64,000 bases of DNA from Microbulbifer sp. MKSA007. Lineage in GTDB: Bacteria; Pseudomonadota; Gammaproteobacteria; Pseudomonadales; Cellvibrionaceae. The position numbers and the translations under genes are program-made. Shown here piece after piece: positions 42,992 to 52,096 of the stretch (within the stretch, counting starts at the first letter, position 1; each line of letters opens with the position of its first letter). A model generated the notes under the pieces. It was not told the DNA's origin and did not search any database. It worked only from the letters and a program-made list of their open reading frames with translations. The stretch lies in contig CP128433.1 of the NCBI GenBank assembly GCA_032615215.1, positions 2,687,501-2,751,500 on the forward strand, in the 5' to 3' direction.

Positions 42992-45306
42992 TAGGAACTC
43001 TCCTCTCCCAATGATTGCCCAGCAGCATCCATACACTGTGCGTAGTGGATTTGGCCCAGCGATATTCCGCCATCATTTGGGGGGACCTCACTGTGGCTGT
43101 GAACTGAAAAGCCCTGGCTTTCCAGGAGCGCAGTGACGGTTTCGGTAAGCCGCTTATTCTGGAAAACACCGCCGGACAGAAAGATATTCTTTTCACCTTG
43201 TTGCGTTGCTACTGCCAGCGCCATCTGCGCGAGGGTGTTGTGAAATGCAGCGGCCCTTTGTGGCAGTGATCGGTTTTCATCGTAGATCAAAGCACTAATA
43301 CAGGGTGTCCAATCCAGCTCAAGCAGGTCCCCTTTTTGAATAAAGCTAAAGGGGTAGCTGTCTTTAGAGCTGACGCCACGGGCGCACTGTTCAAGAGCCA
43401 TGGCTGCCTGCCCTTCAAAACTGGTATGCGTGGTCAGTCCGAGGAGTGCGGATACCGCATCGAATAGGCGGCCGACAGAGCTACACGGTGGACTGTTAAT
43501 CTCACCTTTTAGCATGGTGACCAGGTTTTGACGCTCACCAAGGGTGAAGCAGCGCTTTAACTGTCGATTCTCCAGGGCGACAAACCCGGAGATTTCATAC
43601 AAAAGTCCAGCCGCAGAGCGTCTGGGCTCCCGTACGGCCTTTTCACCGCCTGGCAACGGGAATGTGCGAAAGCTGGCGATGTGTTTGACTGGAGACTGTC
43701 CATTCCAGTGAAAGAATTCCCCACCGCGAACAATGCCACTGCGGTCGTAACCAGTTCCATCCCAGCAGATTCCCAGTGCAGGTCCCGAGTGAGCGTGTTC
43801 TGCCATGCAGGAGAATAGATGGGCAATATGGTGCTGAACGCCAATACGCACAGCTCTTTGCTTCATGGCCCAGCGGTGAGAGGTATAGCCTGGATGGAGG
43901 TCGTGGATTAATTTTTTCGGGCGGCACTGCTGTAGTTTCGTGAGATCGCCAATAGTTTGGTTAAAGTGCTTCAGGGTATTGGCACTACCTAAGTCGCCAA
44001 TATGTTGGCTCGGATAAGCCCACCCGGCGTGAGACAGTGCAACTGTGTTTTTCAGGTCCGCGCCCAGGGCCAGGAAGCTCTCGCGTTCACCTTCGCCCTT
44101 TGTGCCTGGAACAGGCAAGGTGATGGGAAGTGGCGCGTAGCCCCGGGCTCGACGCAACATCAGCGGACGGTTATTGACCACCCTGAGTACAGAGTCATCC
44201 AGCGGGCGCAAAATTCGGCGATTGTGTATCAGAAAGTAGTCAGCGATTTTACCCAGGCGCTCGAACGCCTCATCATTTTCTGTACAGATAGGCTCTTCCG
44301 CAAGGTTGCCACTAGTAGCGACAAGGGGGGCTCGATACTTACGCGCAAGCAAGTAATGCAAGGGTGATGCAGGCAACATCACCCCCAAGTCGGCAAGATT
44401 TGGAGCGACCAACGGATGTATCCTGGAGTGATTGTCATCCTTTGCTTCCAATAGAACAATCGGTCTTTCTCGGGTTGATAGTAGCTGTGCCTCTTGCTCC
44501 GAGACGCAGCAATCCTGGCAGACACTTTTCAGCTCGTCATATAGAAGCGCGAACGGCTTATGCGGACGTTGTTTGCGTTGGCGCAAGTTGGCGAGCGCCT
44601 TACCATTGGAGGCGTCGGCTAACAGTTGAAAGCCGCCTACCCCTTTAAGGGCAATAATTTTCCCCTGGGCAAGGGCATCAAGGGCTTTGGATAGTGCCCG
44701 ACTCATCTTCGCAATTGTAACGCCGGCAGTATTACAGAAAAGTAACTGAGGGCCGCACTGGGGGCAGGCATTGGGCTCCGCATGAAAGCGCCGATTGAGG
44801 GGGTCCCGGTACTCCCCAGAGCACTTTCCGCACAGGGGGAAGTGGTGCATGGAGGTGTTGACACGATCGTAGGGCAGTTTGTAAATGATGCTGTAGCGGG
44901 GGCCACAAAGAGTGCAGCTAATAAACGGATAGTCGTAGCGGCGATTATTGGGGTCTGACAATTCCTTGAGGCAATCATCACAGGGAGCCAGGTCTGGTAA
45001 GACGATGGTTGAGCTGCTGGCATCACGGACACTGGGTAAGATTCGAAAACCGTATTCTGCTTGAAGAGCCACCGGATAGGATTCAATGTGAGTGATGCGA
45101 CTGTAGGGAGGCTTCTCTGAAGATAACTTATCGATAAACTTCTCGATTTCCCGGCTTTTGCCTTGGACTTCAATTCTCAAGCCGCCGCTATAGTTGGCCA
45201 CCCAACCTTTTAATTGAAAGCTATCGGCCAAGCGATAGACAAAGGGCCGGAATCCTACTCCCTGCACCAATCCGGCGATTTCAATCCGGCGGCGTTCAGT
45301 GGCCAT
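42991..45306 (-). CDS. hypF: Carbamoyltransferase HypF
   Basis: 771 residues from the ATG at 45306 (GGAGA upstream). HypF makes the thiocarboxamide on HypE from carbamoyl phosphate. Domains in order: acylphosphatase (GLVQGVGFRPFVYR near residues 9-22), two zinc-finger blocks with CxxC (about 105-180), YrdC-like domain (about 200-380), and a Kae1-like carbamoyltransferase domain with HHIAHLFSCMAEH (about 485-500) and SGGVFQN near 720. All parts look intact. Overlaps the HypA-like gene by 11 nt. Confidence 0.93.
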   Translation of the reverse strand: MATERRRIEIAGLVQGVGFRPFVYRLADSFQLKGWVANYSGGLRIEVQGKSREIEKFIDKLSSEKPPYSRITHIESYPVALQAEYGFRILPSVRDASSSTIVLPDLAPCDDCLKELSDPNNRRYDYPFISCTLCGPRYSIIYKLPYDRVNTSMHHFPLCGKCSGEYRDPLNRRFHAEPNACPQCGPQLLFCNTAGVTIAKMSRALSKALDALAQGKIIALKGVGGFQLLADASNGKALANLRQRKQRPHKPFALLYDELKSVCQDCCVSEQEAQLLSTRERPIVLLEAKDDNHSRIHPLVAPNLADLGVMLPASPLHYLLARKYRAPLVATSGNLAEEPICTENDEAFERLGKIADYFLIHNRRILRPLDDSVLRVVNNRPLMLRRARGYAPLPITLPVPGTKGEGERESFLALGADLKNTVALSHAGWAYPSQHIGDLGSANTLKHFNQTIGDLTKLQQCRPKKLIHDLHPGYTSHRWAMKQRAVRIGVQHHIAHLFSCMAEHAHSGPALGICWDGTGYDRSGIVRGGEFFHWNGQSPVKHIASFRTFPLPGGEKAVREPRRSAAGLLYEISGFVALENRQLKRCFTLGERQNLVTMLKGEINSPPCSSVGRLFDAVSALLGLTTHTSFEGQAAMALEQCARGVSSKDSYPFSFIQKGDLLELDWTPCISALIYDENRSLPQRAAAFHNTLAQMALAVATQQGEKNIFLSGGVFQNKRLTETVTALLESQGFSVHSHSEVPPNDGGISLGQIHYAQCMDAAGQSLGEESS

Positions 45307-45568
45307 CGGTCTCCTCAAACTTTAAGCTCTCCAGGATTACATCCTGGGCTTCCTTGTGATTAATATCCTTAAGCTCATCAATTTCCAGCTTAATCCCCTC
45401 GAGAGAAGTCCCGAGTATCTCCCTGTCAAAATGCTCCCTCAGATGCGCTGCAGACATATGCGCCAGGGCACCTAAGCGCAAGCGAACGCCGATCGGCCTG
45501 CCAGGTTCATCTGAGGCCAGTTCTTGGATTTTATCGATCAGGTTTTTGATGAGATTCTGTTCGTGCAT
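45296..45568 (-). CDS. HypA-like protein lacking the zinc site
   Basis: 90 residues. The N-terminal MHE, with the Ni-binding His2, and the following helix-strand pattern (VRLRLGALAHMSAAHL near residues 28-43, then a strand-rich half) match HypA/HybF. However, the protein has no Cys at all, so the two CxxC motifs of the zinc domain, which occupy residues about 73-93 of normal 113-residue HypA, are absent. It may be a shortened HypA specific to group 3b operons, or a decayed copy. Overlaps both neighbours. Confidence 0.7.
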   Translation of the reverse strand: MHEQNLIKNLIDKIQELASDEPGRPIGVRLRLGALAHMSAAHLREHFDREILGTSLEGIKLEIDELKDINHKEAQDVILESLKFEETDGH

Positions 45569-46052
45569 AGTGGTCTCCGCTGTATAGCGTTAGGTGCGCG
45601 ATAATCATTTGCTCTGCTCGATGGGCTGCACTGGCCACTTTGGGCGATAACCCCTGTCCTTTTGCCAGACTTTCTGAGTTGATCGCAAAAACATCCAGAT
45701 GTGCCGGCAGCGAATCAATATGTTTTCCCATGATCAGCGCTTCGGTCAGTCCAAATCCATGGCTTGATGTATTGCACATCGATGGAGCAAATGCGTTGCC
45801 TAGACCATCAATGGCGACGACTTCCCCAATAGGGTGCTGATCGCTTACCATGGCGTCTACAAGGCAAACCCATCGACCTTTCCATTGCGAGAGCAAATGT
45901 AAAATATCGCCACCGCTTTCGAGGAATTCCACCGCCCCTCCAAGTTTTTGGCGAAGTCGAGCGATGATATGTGGCCCTACTCCATCATCACCGCGCAGGG
46001 GGTTGCCCAGGCTTACCAGTAACCATGGATTGCTTACTTTGCGCTTGCCCAT
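45531..46052 (-). CDS. Hydrogenase maturation protease (HyaD/HybD family)
   Basis: 173 residues. The nickel-sensing endopeptidase trims the C-terminus of the large subunit after nickel insertion. The motif LLVSLGNPLRGDDGVGPHI (residues 11-29) and LVDAM near residue 69-73 give the conserved Asp metal ligands, and HGFG near 98 the His. It overlaps the large-subunit gene by 65 nt, an unusually long overlap, and the HypA-like gene by 38 nt. The target is surely the upstream large subunit. Confidence 0.9.
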   Translation of the reverse strand: MGKRKVSNPWLLVSLGNPLRGDDGVGPHIIARLRQKLGGAVEFLESGGDILHLLSQWKGRWVCLVDAMVSDQHPIGEVVAIDGLGNAFAPSMCNTSSHGFGLTEALIMGKHIDSLPAHLDVFAINSESLAKGQGLSPKVASAAHRAEQMIIAHLTLYSGDHYARTESHQKPDR

Positions 46053-47352
46053 AATTCAAATGTAGCTGTAGGAAGTGAGTGGAGCAGGAAATGCAGGGGT
46101 CGTAATTCCTTATCGCCCGTTCACATAGCCCCTGTAATTTATCCTCAGGAAAGTGCATAAAGCTCGGCAACATCAAGCGGAGGTCATCTTCGATGGTCTT
46201 CTGGTTTTGTGAGGTGGGAGCGACAATTTTTGCCGTCGTAATCTTGCCTTTCTCATCAATATCGTAGCGATGATACAGAAGCCCACGGGGTGCTTCGGTG
46301 GCTGCACAGCCGCTTGCGGTTCTCGGCTCTGTCTTTAAGTGAGGCTCGGCTGGGGGTTGGTATCTATCAATAATATGCAGAGCTTCCTCAAAGGCATGTA
46401 GTACCTCCAGGCTCCTAACGAGGATGCTTTGGAAGGGATTTAAACAGGGGGCGGTAAAGTTGATCTCCTCAGCCAATTGCAATGCTCGAGGCGACAGCTT
46501 GTCGCGATTAAGGTTGTATCGTGCGATGGGGCCCACCAGATAGGCACCCCGCTCCCGTAAAGTACAGTGCAGCGCGGTGCTGTGAGCGACGTGCTCTTCT
46601 GCAAAGTGGTTCTCATAGTCTTGGGCGCTAATATTGAGTCCCGCACTGGAGGTGATTCTGCCCTCGTTCATTGGGTATTCTGACGGGTGCGTTAGAGCGA
46701 CAAATTCGTAGTGATTATCCCTTCGCCATTCGTAGCTGGGGAAAGGCAAAGCTGCGGACCAGCGCACCAGTTGCTCGGTGAGACCCCGGGCCATTTCCAG
46801 CTGCGCTACCAAGGCTGTGAGTTCTCGGGCTTCCGGAACCTTGTAGAAACCCCCTACCCTCACATTAATCGGGTGTACTTCCCTCCCACCAATAAGGCGA
46901 ACCAGGGCATTGCCCGCCTTTTTAATCTCCAGCGCGTTCTTAACAATCTCTGGATGATCCTTAGCCATTGCGACTGCATTGGGGTAGCCGAGGAAATCCG
47001 GCGCATGGAGCATGCTGATATGCAGCATATGGCTCTCGATCCATTCACCGCAGTAAAGCAATCGACGAAGCATACGCAAAGCGCCGCCGGGCTTTAGGTT
47101 CAGGGCATTCTCCATGGCATGCACAGCACTCATCTGGTAGGCCACCGGGCAGATCCCACATATGCGTGCGGTGATATCTGGGGCTTCCAAGTAATCGCGC
47201 CCTCTGAGAAGGGCTTCGAAGAACCTTGGGGGCTCAAAAATCTTGAGCTGTACATTTTGTACGCCGCTATCGTCGTAGTCGATATGGAGGGCTCCCTCCC
47301 CTTCGACCCGAGCGAGATAATCTACCTTAATCGTTTTGCTGCGATCCGCCAT
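45988..47352 (-). CDS. hydA: Group 3b-like [NiFe] hydrogenase large (alpha) subunit
   Basis: 454 residues from the ATG at 47352 (AGGTGA upstream; a GTG nine nt earlier is the alternative). The proximal L1 motif RICGICPVAYQMSA (about residues 62-75) and distal L2 motif DPCISCSTHF (about 418-427) supply the four Cys of the [NiFe] site. The DPCxSC-TH form is typical of groups 3b/3d. A 27-residue tail follows L2, part or all of which the protease should remove. It pairs with the small subunit 43 nt upstream. Confidence 0.92.
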   Translation of the reverse strand: MADRSKTIKVDYLARVEGEGALHIDYDDSGVQNVQLKIFEPPRFFEALLRGRDYLEAPDITARICGICPVAYQMSAVHAMENALNLKPGGALRMLRRLLYCGEWIESHMLHISMLHAPDFLGYPNAVAMAKDHPEIVKNALEIKKAGNALVRLIGGREVHPINVRVGGFYKVPEARELTALVAQLEMARGLTEQLVRWSAALPFPSYEWRRDNHYEFVALTHPSEYPMNEGRITSSAGLNISAQDYENHFAEEHVAHSTALHCTLRERGAYLVGPIARYNLNRDKLSPRALQLAEEINFTAPCLNPFQSILVRSLEVLHAFEEALHIIDRYQPPAEPHLKTEPRTASGCAATEAPRGLLYHRYDIDEKGKITTAKIVAPTSQNQKTIEDDLRLMLPSFMHFPEDKLQGLCERAIRNYDPCISCSTHFLQLHLNYGQAQSKQSMVTGKPGQPPAR

Positions 47353-47395
47353 AAAGCTCACCTGGGGGCAGATTTATCACCAATGTTTGGGGGGA

Positions 47396-48214
47396 TTAAC
47401 GCTCCCCATCTTCTTGCCTATCCTCACTTTGTACTTTAAAAGAAGGTGCTAGTGGATTGAAATTCCTAAGGTTTTCAACAATTAAAGTATTTTCCACATT
47501 TAGTTTTTCATCCCACCAATGGCAAAGTGATTCGGTGTTGGGATTTTCCTTGGGACCGTAGCAAGCGTAGCAACCGCGGTTGTAACTGGGGCAAATAGCG
47601 CCACATCCCGCGTGTGTAACAGGCCCCATACAGGGGGTGCCGTGGGCAACCCAGATGCAAACATTGCCGCGCAATTTACAGTCAATACACACCGAGTGAT
47701 TGGCAACCTGGGGGGCTCGCCGGTGCAGGAATGCACTGATTACTTCAAGCAATTGATGCTTGTTGATAGGACACCCCTGCAACTCAAAGTCCACTGCTAC
47801 CCTCCCTGATATTGGTGTGGATTCCTTGAGAGTGGCGATATATTCCGGGTGGGCATAGACCACATCGGTGAACTCCTGCACATCGGCAAAGTTTCGAAGT
47901 GCCTGAATCCCTCCAGCTGTTGCACAGGCGCCAATACTGATTAGAAAGCGGGACTGACGTCTGACCTCTAGGATTCTCTCTTCATCTGATGGCGTGGTAA
48001 TGGAGCCTTCGACGAGAGAGATATCAAAAGGACCCTCTTTCACCTCACTGGAGGCCTCCAGAAAATAGGCGATATCTACCTGGGCTGCCAAAGAGAGAAG
48101 CTCATCCTCGCAATCCAATAGGCTCAATTGGCAACCATCACAGGAGGTGAACTTCCAGATGGCAAGCTTGGGGGTAGGATTACTACTCGCTATAGGCTGT
48201 TGATTTGAAACCAT
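47396..48214 (-). CDS. hydD: Group 3b-like [NiFe] hydrogenase small (delta) subunit
   Basis: 272 residues from the ATG at 48214; a longer TTG frame is less likely. No Tat signal, so the enzyme is cytoplasmic. KFTSCDGCQLSLL (about residues 22-34) begins the proximal [4Fe-4S] site, with GACATAGG near 94-101 and QGCPINKH near 146-153 adding ligands. The C-terminal part has more Cys (CIDCKLRGNVC, GCGAICPSYNRGCYACYG near 175-222) for a second and third cluster. Electron relay from the [NiFe] site to gamma/beta. Confidence 0.92.
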   Translation of the reverse strand: MVSNQQPIASSNPTPKLAIWKFTSCDGCQLSLLDCEDELLSLAAQVDIAYFLEASSEVKEGPFDISLVEGSITTPSDEERILEVRRQSRFLISIGACATAGGIQALRNFADVQEFTDVVYAHPEYIATLKESTPISGRVAVDFELQGCPINKHQLLEVISAFLHRRAPQVANHSVCIDCKLRGNVCIWVAHGTPCMGPVTHAGCGAICPSYNRGCYACYGPKENPNTESLCHWWDEKLNVENTLIVENLRNFNPLAPSFKVQSEDRQEDGER

Positions 48215-48999
48215 GAGCGAATATCCCGGTAGCAAAAGACAGGGCCATCTTTACAAACAAAGTTAGGTCCCCACTGGCAGTGACCGCAGATTCCAATGGC
48301 ACACTTCATGTTGCGCTCCATGGATAGATAGATATTGGATTCAGTCACACCTTTATGGAGAAGAACCTGTATGCAAAAGCGCATCATGATCTCGGGTCCA
48401 CACACAAACACTAAAGCATCATTGCACTCTAAATGAGTGACACGCAGAGGGTCGGTAATCACACCAATATGCCCGTTCCAGTCTGTGCTGGCGTGGTCCA
48501 CAGATGTCACCAGTTCAAATGAGCTGCGCCAGTGACCAAGCTCTGGCTGGTAGAGCATTTCTTCGGGGCGACGAGCCCCATAGAAAACTTGTAGTCTCCT
48601 GGCCGGCAAGTGCCCCTTAAGAAAGCTGTAGATTAGGGGTCGTAAAGGCGCTAGCCCGAGTCCGCCGGCGATAATCACTAAGGGACGATTTGCCGCCAGG
48701 TGAGTTGGCCACCCCTGCCCGAATGGTCCCCGGATGCCCAGTTGCGTTCCAACTTCCAATTTGCAAAGCGCTTGGGTAGCAAGCCCCTGGCCTTTAATCG
48801 TATGGGTAAGTGGCTCAGCGGGTGATGCACTGGAACCACTCAAGGAGATAGCAGCTTCCCCGGCACCAAAGGCGTAAAGCATATTGAATTGCCCGGGCTG
48901 AATGGGTGATGGGCCCCCAGCCTCTCGTGTCAGGGATAGAGTGATAGTGCCAGGAAACTCTTCACGCCGATGGGTAACACGCCATAATTCAGGGATCAC
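48190..48999 (-). CDS. hydG: Group 3b-like hydrogenase gamma subunit (FAD/NAD(P)-binding)
   Basis: 269 residues from the GTG at 48999, which overlaps the upstream gene's end by 11 nt; the longer ATG frame would overlap it by over 90 nt. FAD-binding barrel (PGQFNMLYAFG near residue 35-45), NAD(P)-binding Rossmann part (GGLGLAPLRP near 113-122), and C-terminal [2Fe-2S] cysteines (CAIGICGHCQWG...C). It transfers electrons between the iron-sulfur relay and NAD(P)H. Overlaps the small-subunit gene. Confidence 0.9.
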   Translation of the reverse strand: MIPELWRVTHRREEFPGTITLSLTREAGGPSPIQPGQFNMLYAFGAGEAAISLSGSSASPAEPLTHTIKGQGLATQALCKLEVGTQLGIRGPFGQGWPTHLAANRPLVIIAGGLGLAPLRPLIYSFLKGHLPARRLQVFYGARRPEEMLYQPELGHWRSSFELVTSVDHASTDWNGHIGVITDPLRVTHLECNDALVFVCGPEIMMRFCIQVLLHKGVTESNIYLSMERNMKCAIGICGHCQWGPNFVCKDGPVFCYRDIRSWFQINSL

Positions 49000-49477
49000 A
49001 GCGAGGAATTCCCTGTGAAGGATGTGGCCCGTAAAGGTCCAACAACTGTATTCGTGCTGCCTGCAGTCGTTCTGTAGCAACTTTGGTAAACCGTTTCATC
49101 AGCTCGAAACCGAGTCTCGGTTCTTTTTCACACTTATCTCGGAGGCACTGCCCGCCAAGTTTAAGGCTGCGAACTGAGGTCAGGGCCCGGGCATCGAAAG
49201 CACTCAAGTAGGGAGGATACAGCCAGGACCAGCCGAATATATCTCCACCATGCAGTGTCATAAGGCAAAGGGGTCCATAGTTGGGGACAAAGGTTTCTAC
49301 GGCGACACGTCCAGATCGAATTAAGAAGAAATGGTTAGCTGGAGTGTTTTCCCTGGCAAGGTATTCTCCTTCTTTATAGTGACTATTGCTTGTACATCCG
49401 GAGAGGAATGCCAGGTCCTTGTCTGCCAACCCGGTAAAGAAAGGGTGCTCCTTGAGTAAGGTGGTGACAACTTTCAT
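48989..49477 (-). CDS. Cyclic nucleotide-binding domain protein
   Basis: 162 residues from the ATG at 49477, overlapping the beta stop by 4 nt (ATGA). One cNMP-binding fold: KEGEYLARENTPANHFFLIRSGRVAVE (about residues 36-62, in part) and HGGDIFGWSWL (near 76-86), the latter matching the phosphate-binding cassette position. The C-terminal helix lacks a winged HTH, so it is not a Crp/Fnr transcription factor. Such CNBD proteins occur in some group 3b operons and may be a regulatory subunit; this remains inference. The cassette Arg that contacts cAMP is not evident. Confidence 0.7.
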   Translation of the reverse strand: MKVVTTLLKEHPFFTGLADKDLAFLSGCTSNSHYKEGEYLARENTPANHFFLIRSGRVAVETFVPNYGPLCLMTLHGGDIFGWSWLYPPYLSAFDARALTSVRSLKLGGQCLRDKCEKEPRLGFELMKRFTKVATERLQAARIQLLDLYGPHPSQGIPRCDP

Positions 49478-50595
49478 TTTTGTTCCTGGGCGCGAATATT
49501 CTGTATCTCTTCCGTGATATCGATGCCTACTGGACACCAGGTAATACAACGTCCACAGCCGACACAGCCAGAGCTGTCAAATTGGTCATACCAAGTGGCC
49601 AGTTTGTGAGTCATCCACTGCCGATAGCGGCTGCGGGTATCCGCCCTAACTGGGCCGCCAGACAAATAGCTCAACTCAGCCGTAAAGCAGGAATCCCAAC
49701 GCTCCCAGCGCTGCGCTTCATTTCCTGTTAAATCTGTTGTGTCCTCAACGGTTGAGCAGAAGCACGTGGGGCAAGCCATAGTGCAATTGGCGCAGGAGAG
49801 GCAGCGTTCCGCGACTTTATCCCAGTTGGGGTTGTCATAATTGCGATAAAGCAGCGTCTTTAGGTCAGAGCTGTCGAAGCTGCGGCGACCGTTACTCACT
49901 TGATTTTCGGCTTGCTGAACGGCAGCTTGCCCCTCTTGTTTCTCCGCTTCTGAGGCGCCAACAGTGGGTAGTTGCTTTAATACACTGTTGCCTTGAGGGC
50001 TGCCGCTGCGTATGAGGAAGAAGTGGGCATCGGAGGTCAGAACTTCGGTGATTACCAGATCACTGGGCAGTCGCACCTGCGGGCCTGTGTTCATTGCGGT
50101 ACAGAAACAGGTATTTGCTGCTGTTGTGCACTCCACAGCAATAGTGAACAGCTGCGCTCGACGTGCCTTATAGCTGCTGTTGGCATAGTCCCCCTGGGCG
50201 AGGACACGGTCCTGGATAGCAATGGCGTGTAGCTCGCAACTGCGAACGCCGAGAAACGCTAACTTGACCGGAGGCTCTTCAATTTCCAGAATCTGAACAT
50301 CCTCTCCAGAGCGGCTAGCGCTCCAGAGCTGGCGTTGGGGCAGCTGAAGAAACTGCTTCCAGGAGTGGGGTCCAACGGCGTAGCCAAAATAAGCGTTGTC
50401 ATTGCGGCGCTCTACCCGGTATTGCCCCGCCTCTTGCTGATCCGTCCATCCTTGGGGCAGATCTGTGGAAGTTTCAATCTCACCATAGGTAATAGCCCCG
50501 TTATGTAGTATCGGGCCAAAGAGCTGGTAACCTTCCCTGCGAATTGCCTGAATCAAACAATCCAGGTCATTCGCTGCCAGTTTAAGTATTTCCAC
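49474..50595 (-). CDS. hydB: Group 3b-like hydrogenase beta subunit (4Fe-4S)
   Basis: 373 residues, GTG start at 50595 with no strong ribosome-binding site. The N-terminal 240 residues form the sulfhydrogenase beta domain (VRSCELHAIAIQDR near 115-128). Two [4Fe-4S] motifs lie in the C-terminal third: CLSCANCTMACPTC near 260-273 and CVGCGRCITWCPVG near 342-355. It links the hydrogenase core with an electron partner or sulfur reduction. First gene of the operon. Confidence 0.9.
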   Translation of the reverse strand: MEILKLAANDLDCLIQAIRREGYQLFGPILHNGAITYGEIETSTDLPQGWTDQQEAGQYRVERRNDNAYFGYAVGPHSWKQFLQLPQRQLWSASRSGEDVQILEIEEPPVKLAFLGVRSCELHAIAIQDRVLAQGDYANSSYKARRAQLFTIAVECTTAANTCFCTAMNTGPQVRLPSDLVITEVLTSDAHFFLIRSGSPQGNSVLKQLPTVGASEAEKQEGQAAVQQAENQVSNGRRSFDSSDLKTLLYRNYDNPNWDKVAERCLSCANCTMACPTCFCSTVEDTTDLTGNEAQRWERWDSCFTAELSYLSGGPVRADTRSRYRQWMTHKLATWYDQFDSSGCVGCGRCITWCPVGIDITEEIQNIRAQEQK

Positions 50596-50755
50596 GAATA
50601 GCCGAGAGCCGGCTCCGAAAGAGCAGTAGTTGGTGACCTACTGATTTTTAGGTCTGTACTGGCTAATTGCACTAAGACAAAAGTGCCAAAATGCTAAGAA
50701 TAAAGTTTAGAGAAAAGCTATAGCTCTGAATCCTTATTGAGGTGGGGTGCATCCT

Positions 50756-51187
50756 TTAGGCAAAGTATTTCATAACCTTCTGATACTTATATACGACATA
50801 CCATCTAAGCAAGATGATTGGCGCAGTGCTTGCCATCACAAGGGCTACACCTGCCCCGAGCTTGTTTAAGTTGATGGCGAGTAAAGAAAATTCAAAAATA
50901 TCGATAAGCACTATAACTGGAATAAAAAAGATCCAAAGTTGTTCGAATCCTATTCTCTTGGCAAACGCTAATCCAAACAGTACGACGTAGAAAAGGGAGG
51001 AAACAACCAAGCTGATTACCAACCACCAAAAGGGGATGCCTGTGGAGCCATCGGTCAAGACCGTATATTGGGAATACAGCTCCAGTGGTAGAAGGATAAA
51101 AAAGACAATTTTCCAGCCTACACTAGGGCTATAGACGGCGGGGCGATTATCGAGTTCGCTCTCAGGTGCTTGATAAGGATTTTGCAC
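50756..51187 (-). CDS. Small four-helix membrane protein (paralogue A)
   Basis: 143 residues. A polar N-terminus (NPYQAPESELDNRP) is followed by four hydrophobic segments (about 25-45, 52-75, 85-105, 110-130) and a conserved end WYVVYKYQKVMKYF. It is clearly homologous to the protein at 51629-52060, with the same length and same SVGWK...PLE-YSQY core. No family name or function recognised. Lies beyond the hydrogenase promoter on the same strand. Confidence 0.6.
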   Translation of the reverse strand: MQNPYQAPESELDNRPAVYSPSVGWKIVFFILLPLELYSQYTVLTDGSTGIPFWWLVISLVVSSLFYVVLFGLAFAKRIGFEQLWIFFIPVIVLIDIFEFSLLAINLNKLGAGVALVMASTAPIILLRWYVVYKYQKVMKYFA

Positions 51188-51628
51188 GCTCTGCCCTTTT
51201 ATTGGCCTTTGAAATTAAAAACTGTCGGCGACTTCAATCCTATGGGTAAGTGCATTTATAAGCAATTTTTGCCGGCTATTAATTACTGCAGACCAAATGT
51301 AGAAGTAGTTTGCCGATTATCGTTTAGTCTTTTGCATTCAGAGCTTAAAGATTGACATCATGGCTTTACCTTGCTAACACTACGAAAAAGCAGGCTATGT
51401 TGTCACATTTATGCGATGAGCTGCCTCACACTATCGATAAACTATATGTACCAACTATTGACTTTGAAACTGCAGACAATATCCTCGCTGTTCAAATTTT
51501 GATAGTCAAAGAGCCTAACTGGTAAGTAATGATCACCTCTATTTAGCTCAGGGAATGGCGAGAAGTAACTTTCGGATTGGTAATTGGTGCCTATCTGGAA
51601 TAGTGGTAAATAATAAGGACGTTTCGAG
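51188..51628. other. 441-bp intergenic region between divergent paralogues
   Basis: Must carry the promoters of both membrane paralogues. No gene or clear operator was seen. Since the two coding regions are inverted copies, related promoter sequences might be expected, but no obvious inverted duplication of the flanks was found by eye. Confidence 0.35.
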
Positions 51629-52060
51629 ATGCAGGATATGTATCAGACACCAGATAACCCTCTTACAGACTCTATTCCACACTACAAACCCAGTGTAGGT
51701 TGGAAAGTACTCCTTTTTATTCTCGCTCCGCTGGAAGTCTACTCCCAATATCTTGGCTTCACCGCCGATGAGTGGGACCTCCCTATCTGGTGGATGATTT
51801 TTAGTCTGCTAGTTTATATTGCATTTTTTGTTGCTTTGTTTGGATTGGCCTTCTCGAAAAGGATTGCCTTCTCAAATGCTTGGCGTATCTATTTGCCTAT
51901 TTTAATCTGCACTGACGTATTTGAATTTTTCTCCGTCATCCATGAGTTCAATATGTCGGTACTGGAAATCCAAATCATTACTATGATTTGGATTTCAGTG
52001 ATATTTTTTACTTGGTACGTTGTATACCGATATCAAAAGGTGATGAGATATTTTAAATAA
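51629..52060 (+). CDS. Small four-helix membrane protein (paralogue B)
   Basis: 143 residues, same layout as the protein at 50756-51187: polar N-terminus (YQTPDNPLTD), SVGWKVLLFILAPLEVYSQY core, four hydrophobic segments, and the ending WYVVYRYQKVMRYF. The two genes are inverted relative to each other. Function unknown; gene duplication with inversion is the simplest origin. Confidence 0.6.
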   Translation: MQDMYQTPDNPLTDSIPHYKPSVGWKVLLFILAPLEVYSQYLGFTADEWDLPIWWMIFSLLVYIAFFVALFGLAFSKRIAFSNAWRIYLPILICTDVFEFFSVIHEFNMSVLEIQIITMIWISVIFFTWYVVYRYQKVMRYFK

Positions 52061-52096
52061 TATCTACGCTAGCCTTAACCTCTTTCAGTTAGTGTT

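Noticed and set aside
50596..50755. Possible RpoN or FNR site before the hydrogenase operon
   Set aside because: A TGGCAC element is present on the - strand but the -12 part does not match at the required spacing; no FNR box found. A 10-bp palindrome (50606-50615) was not enough to call an operator.
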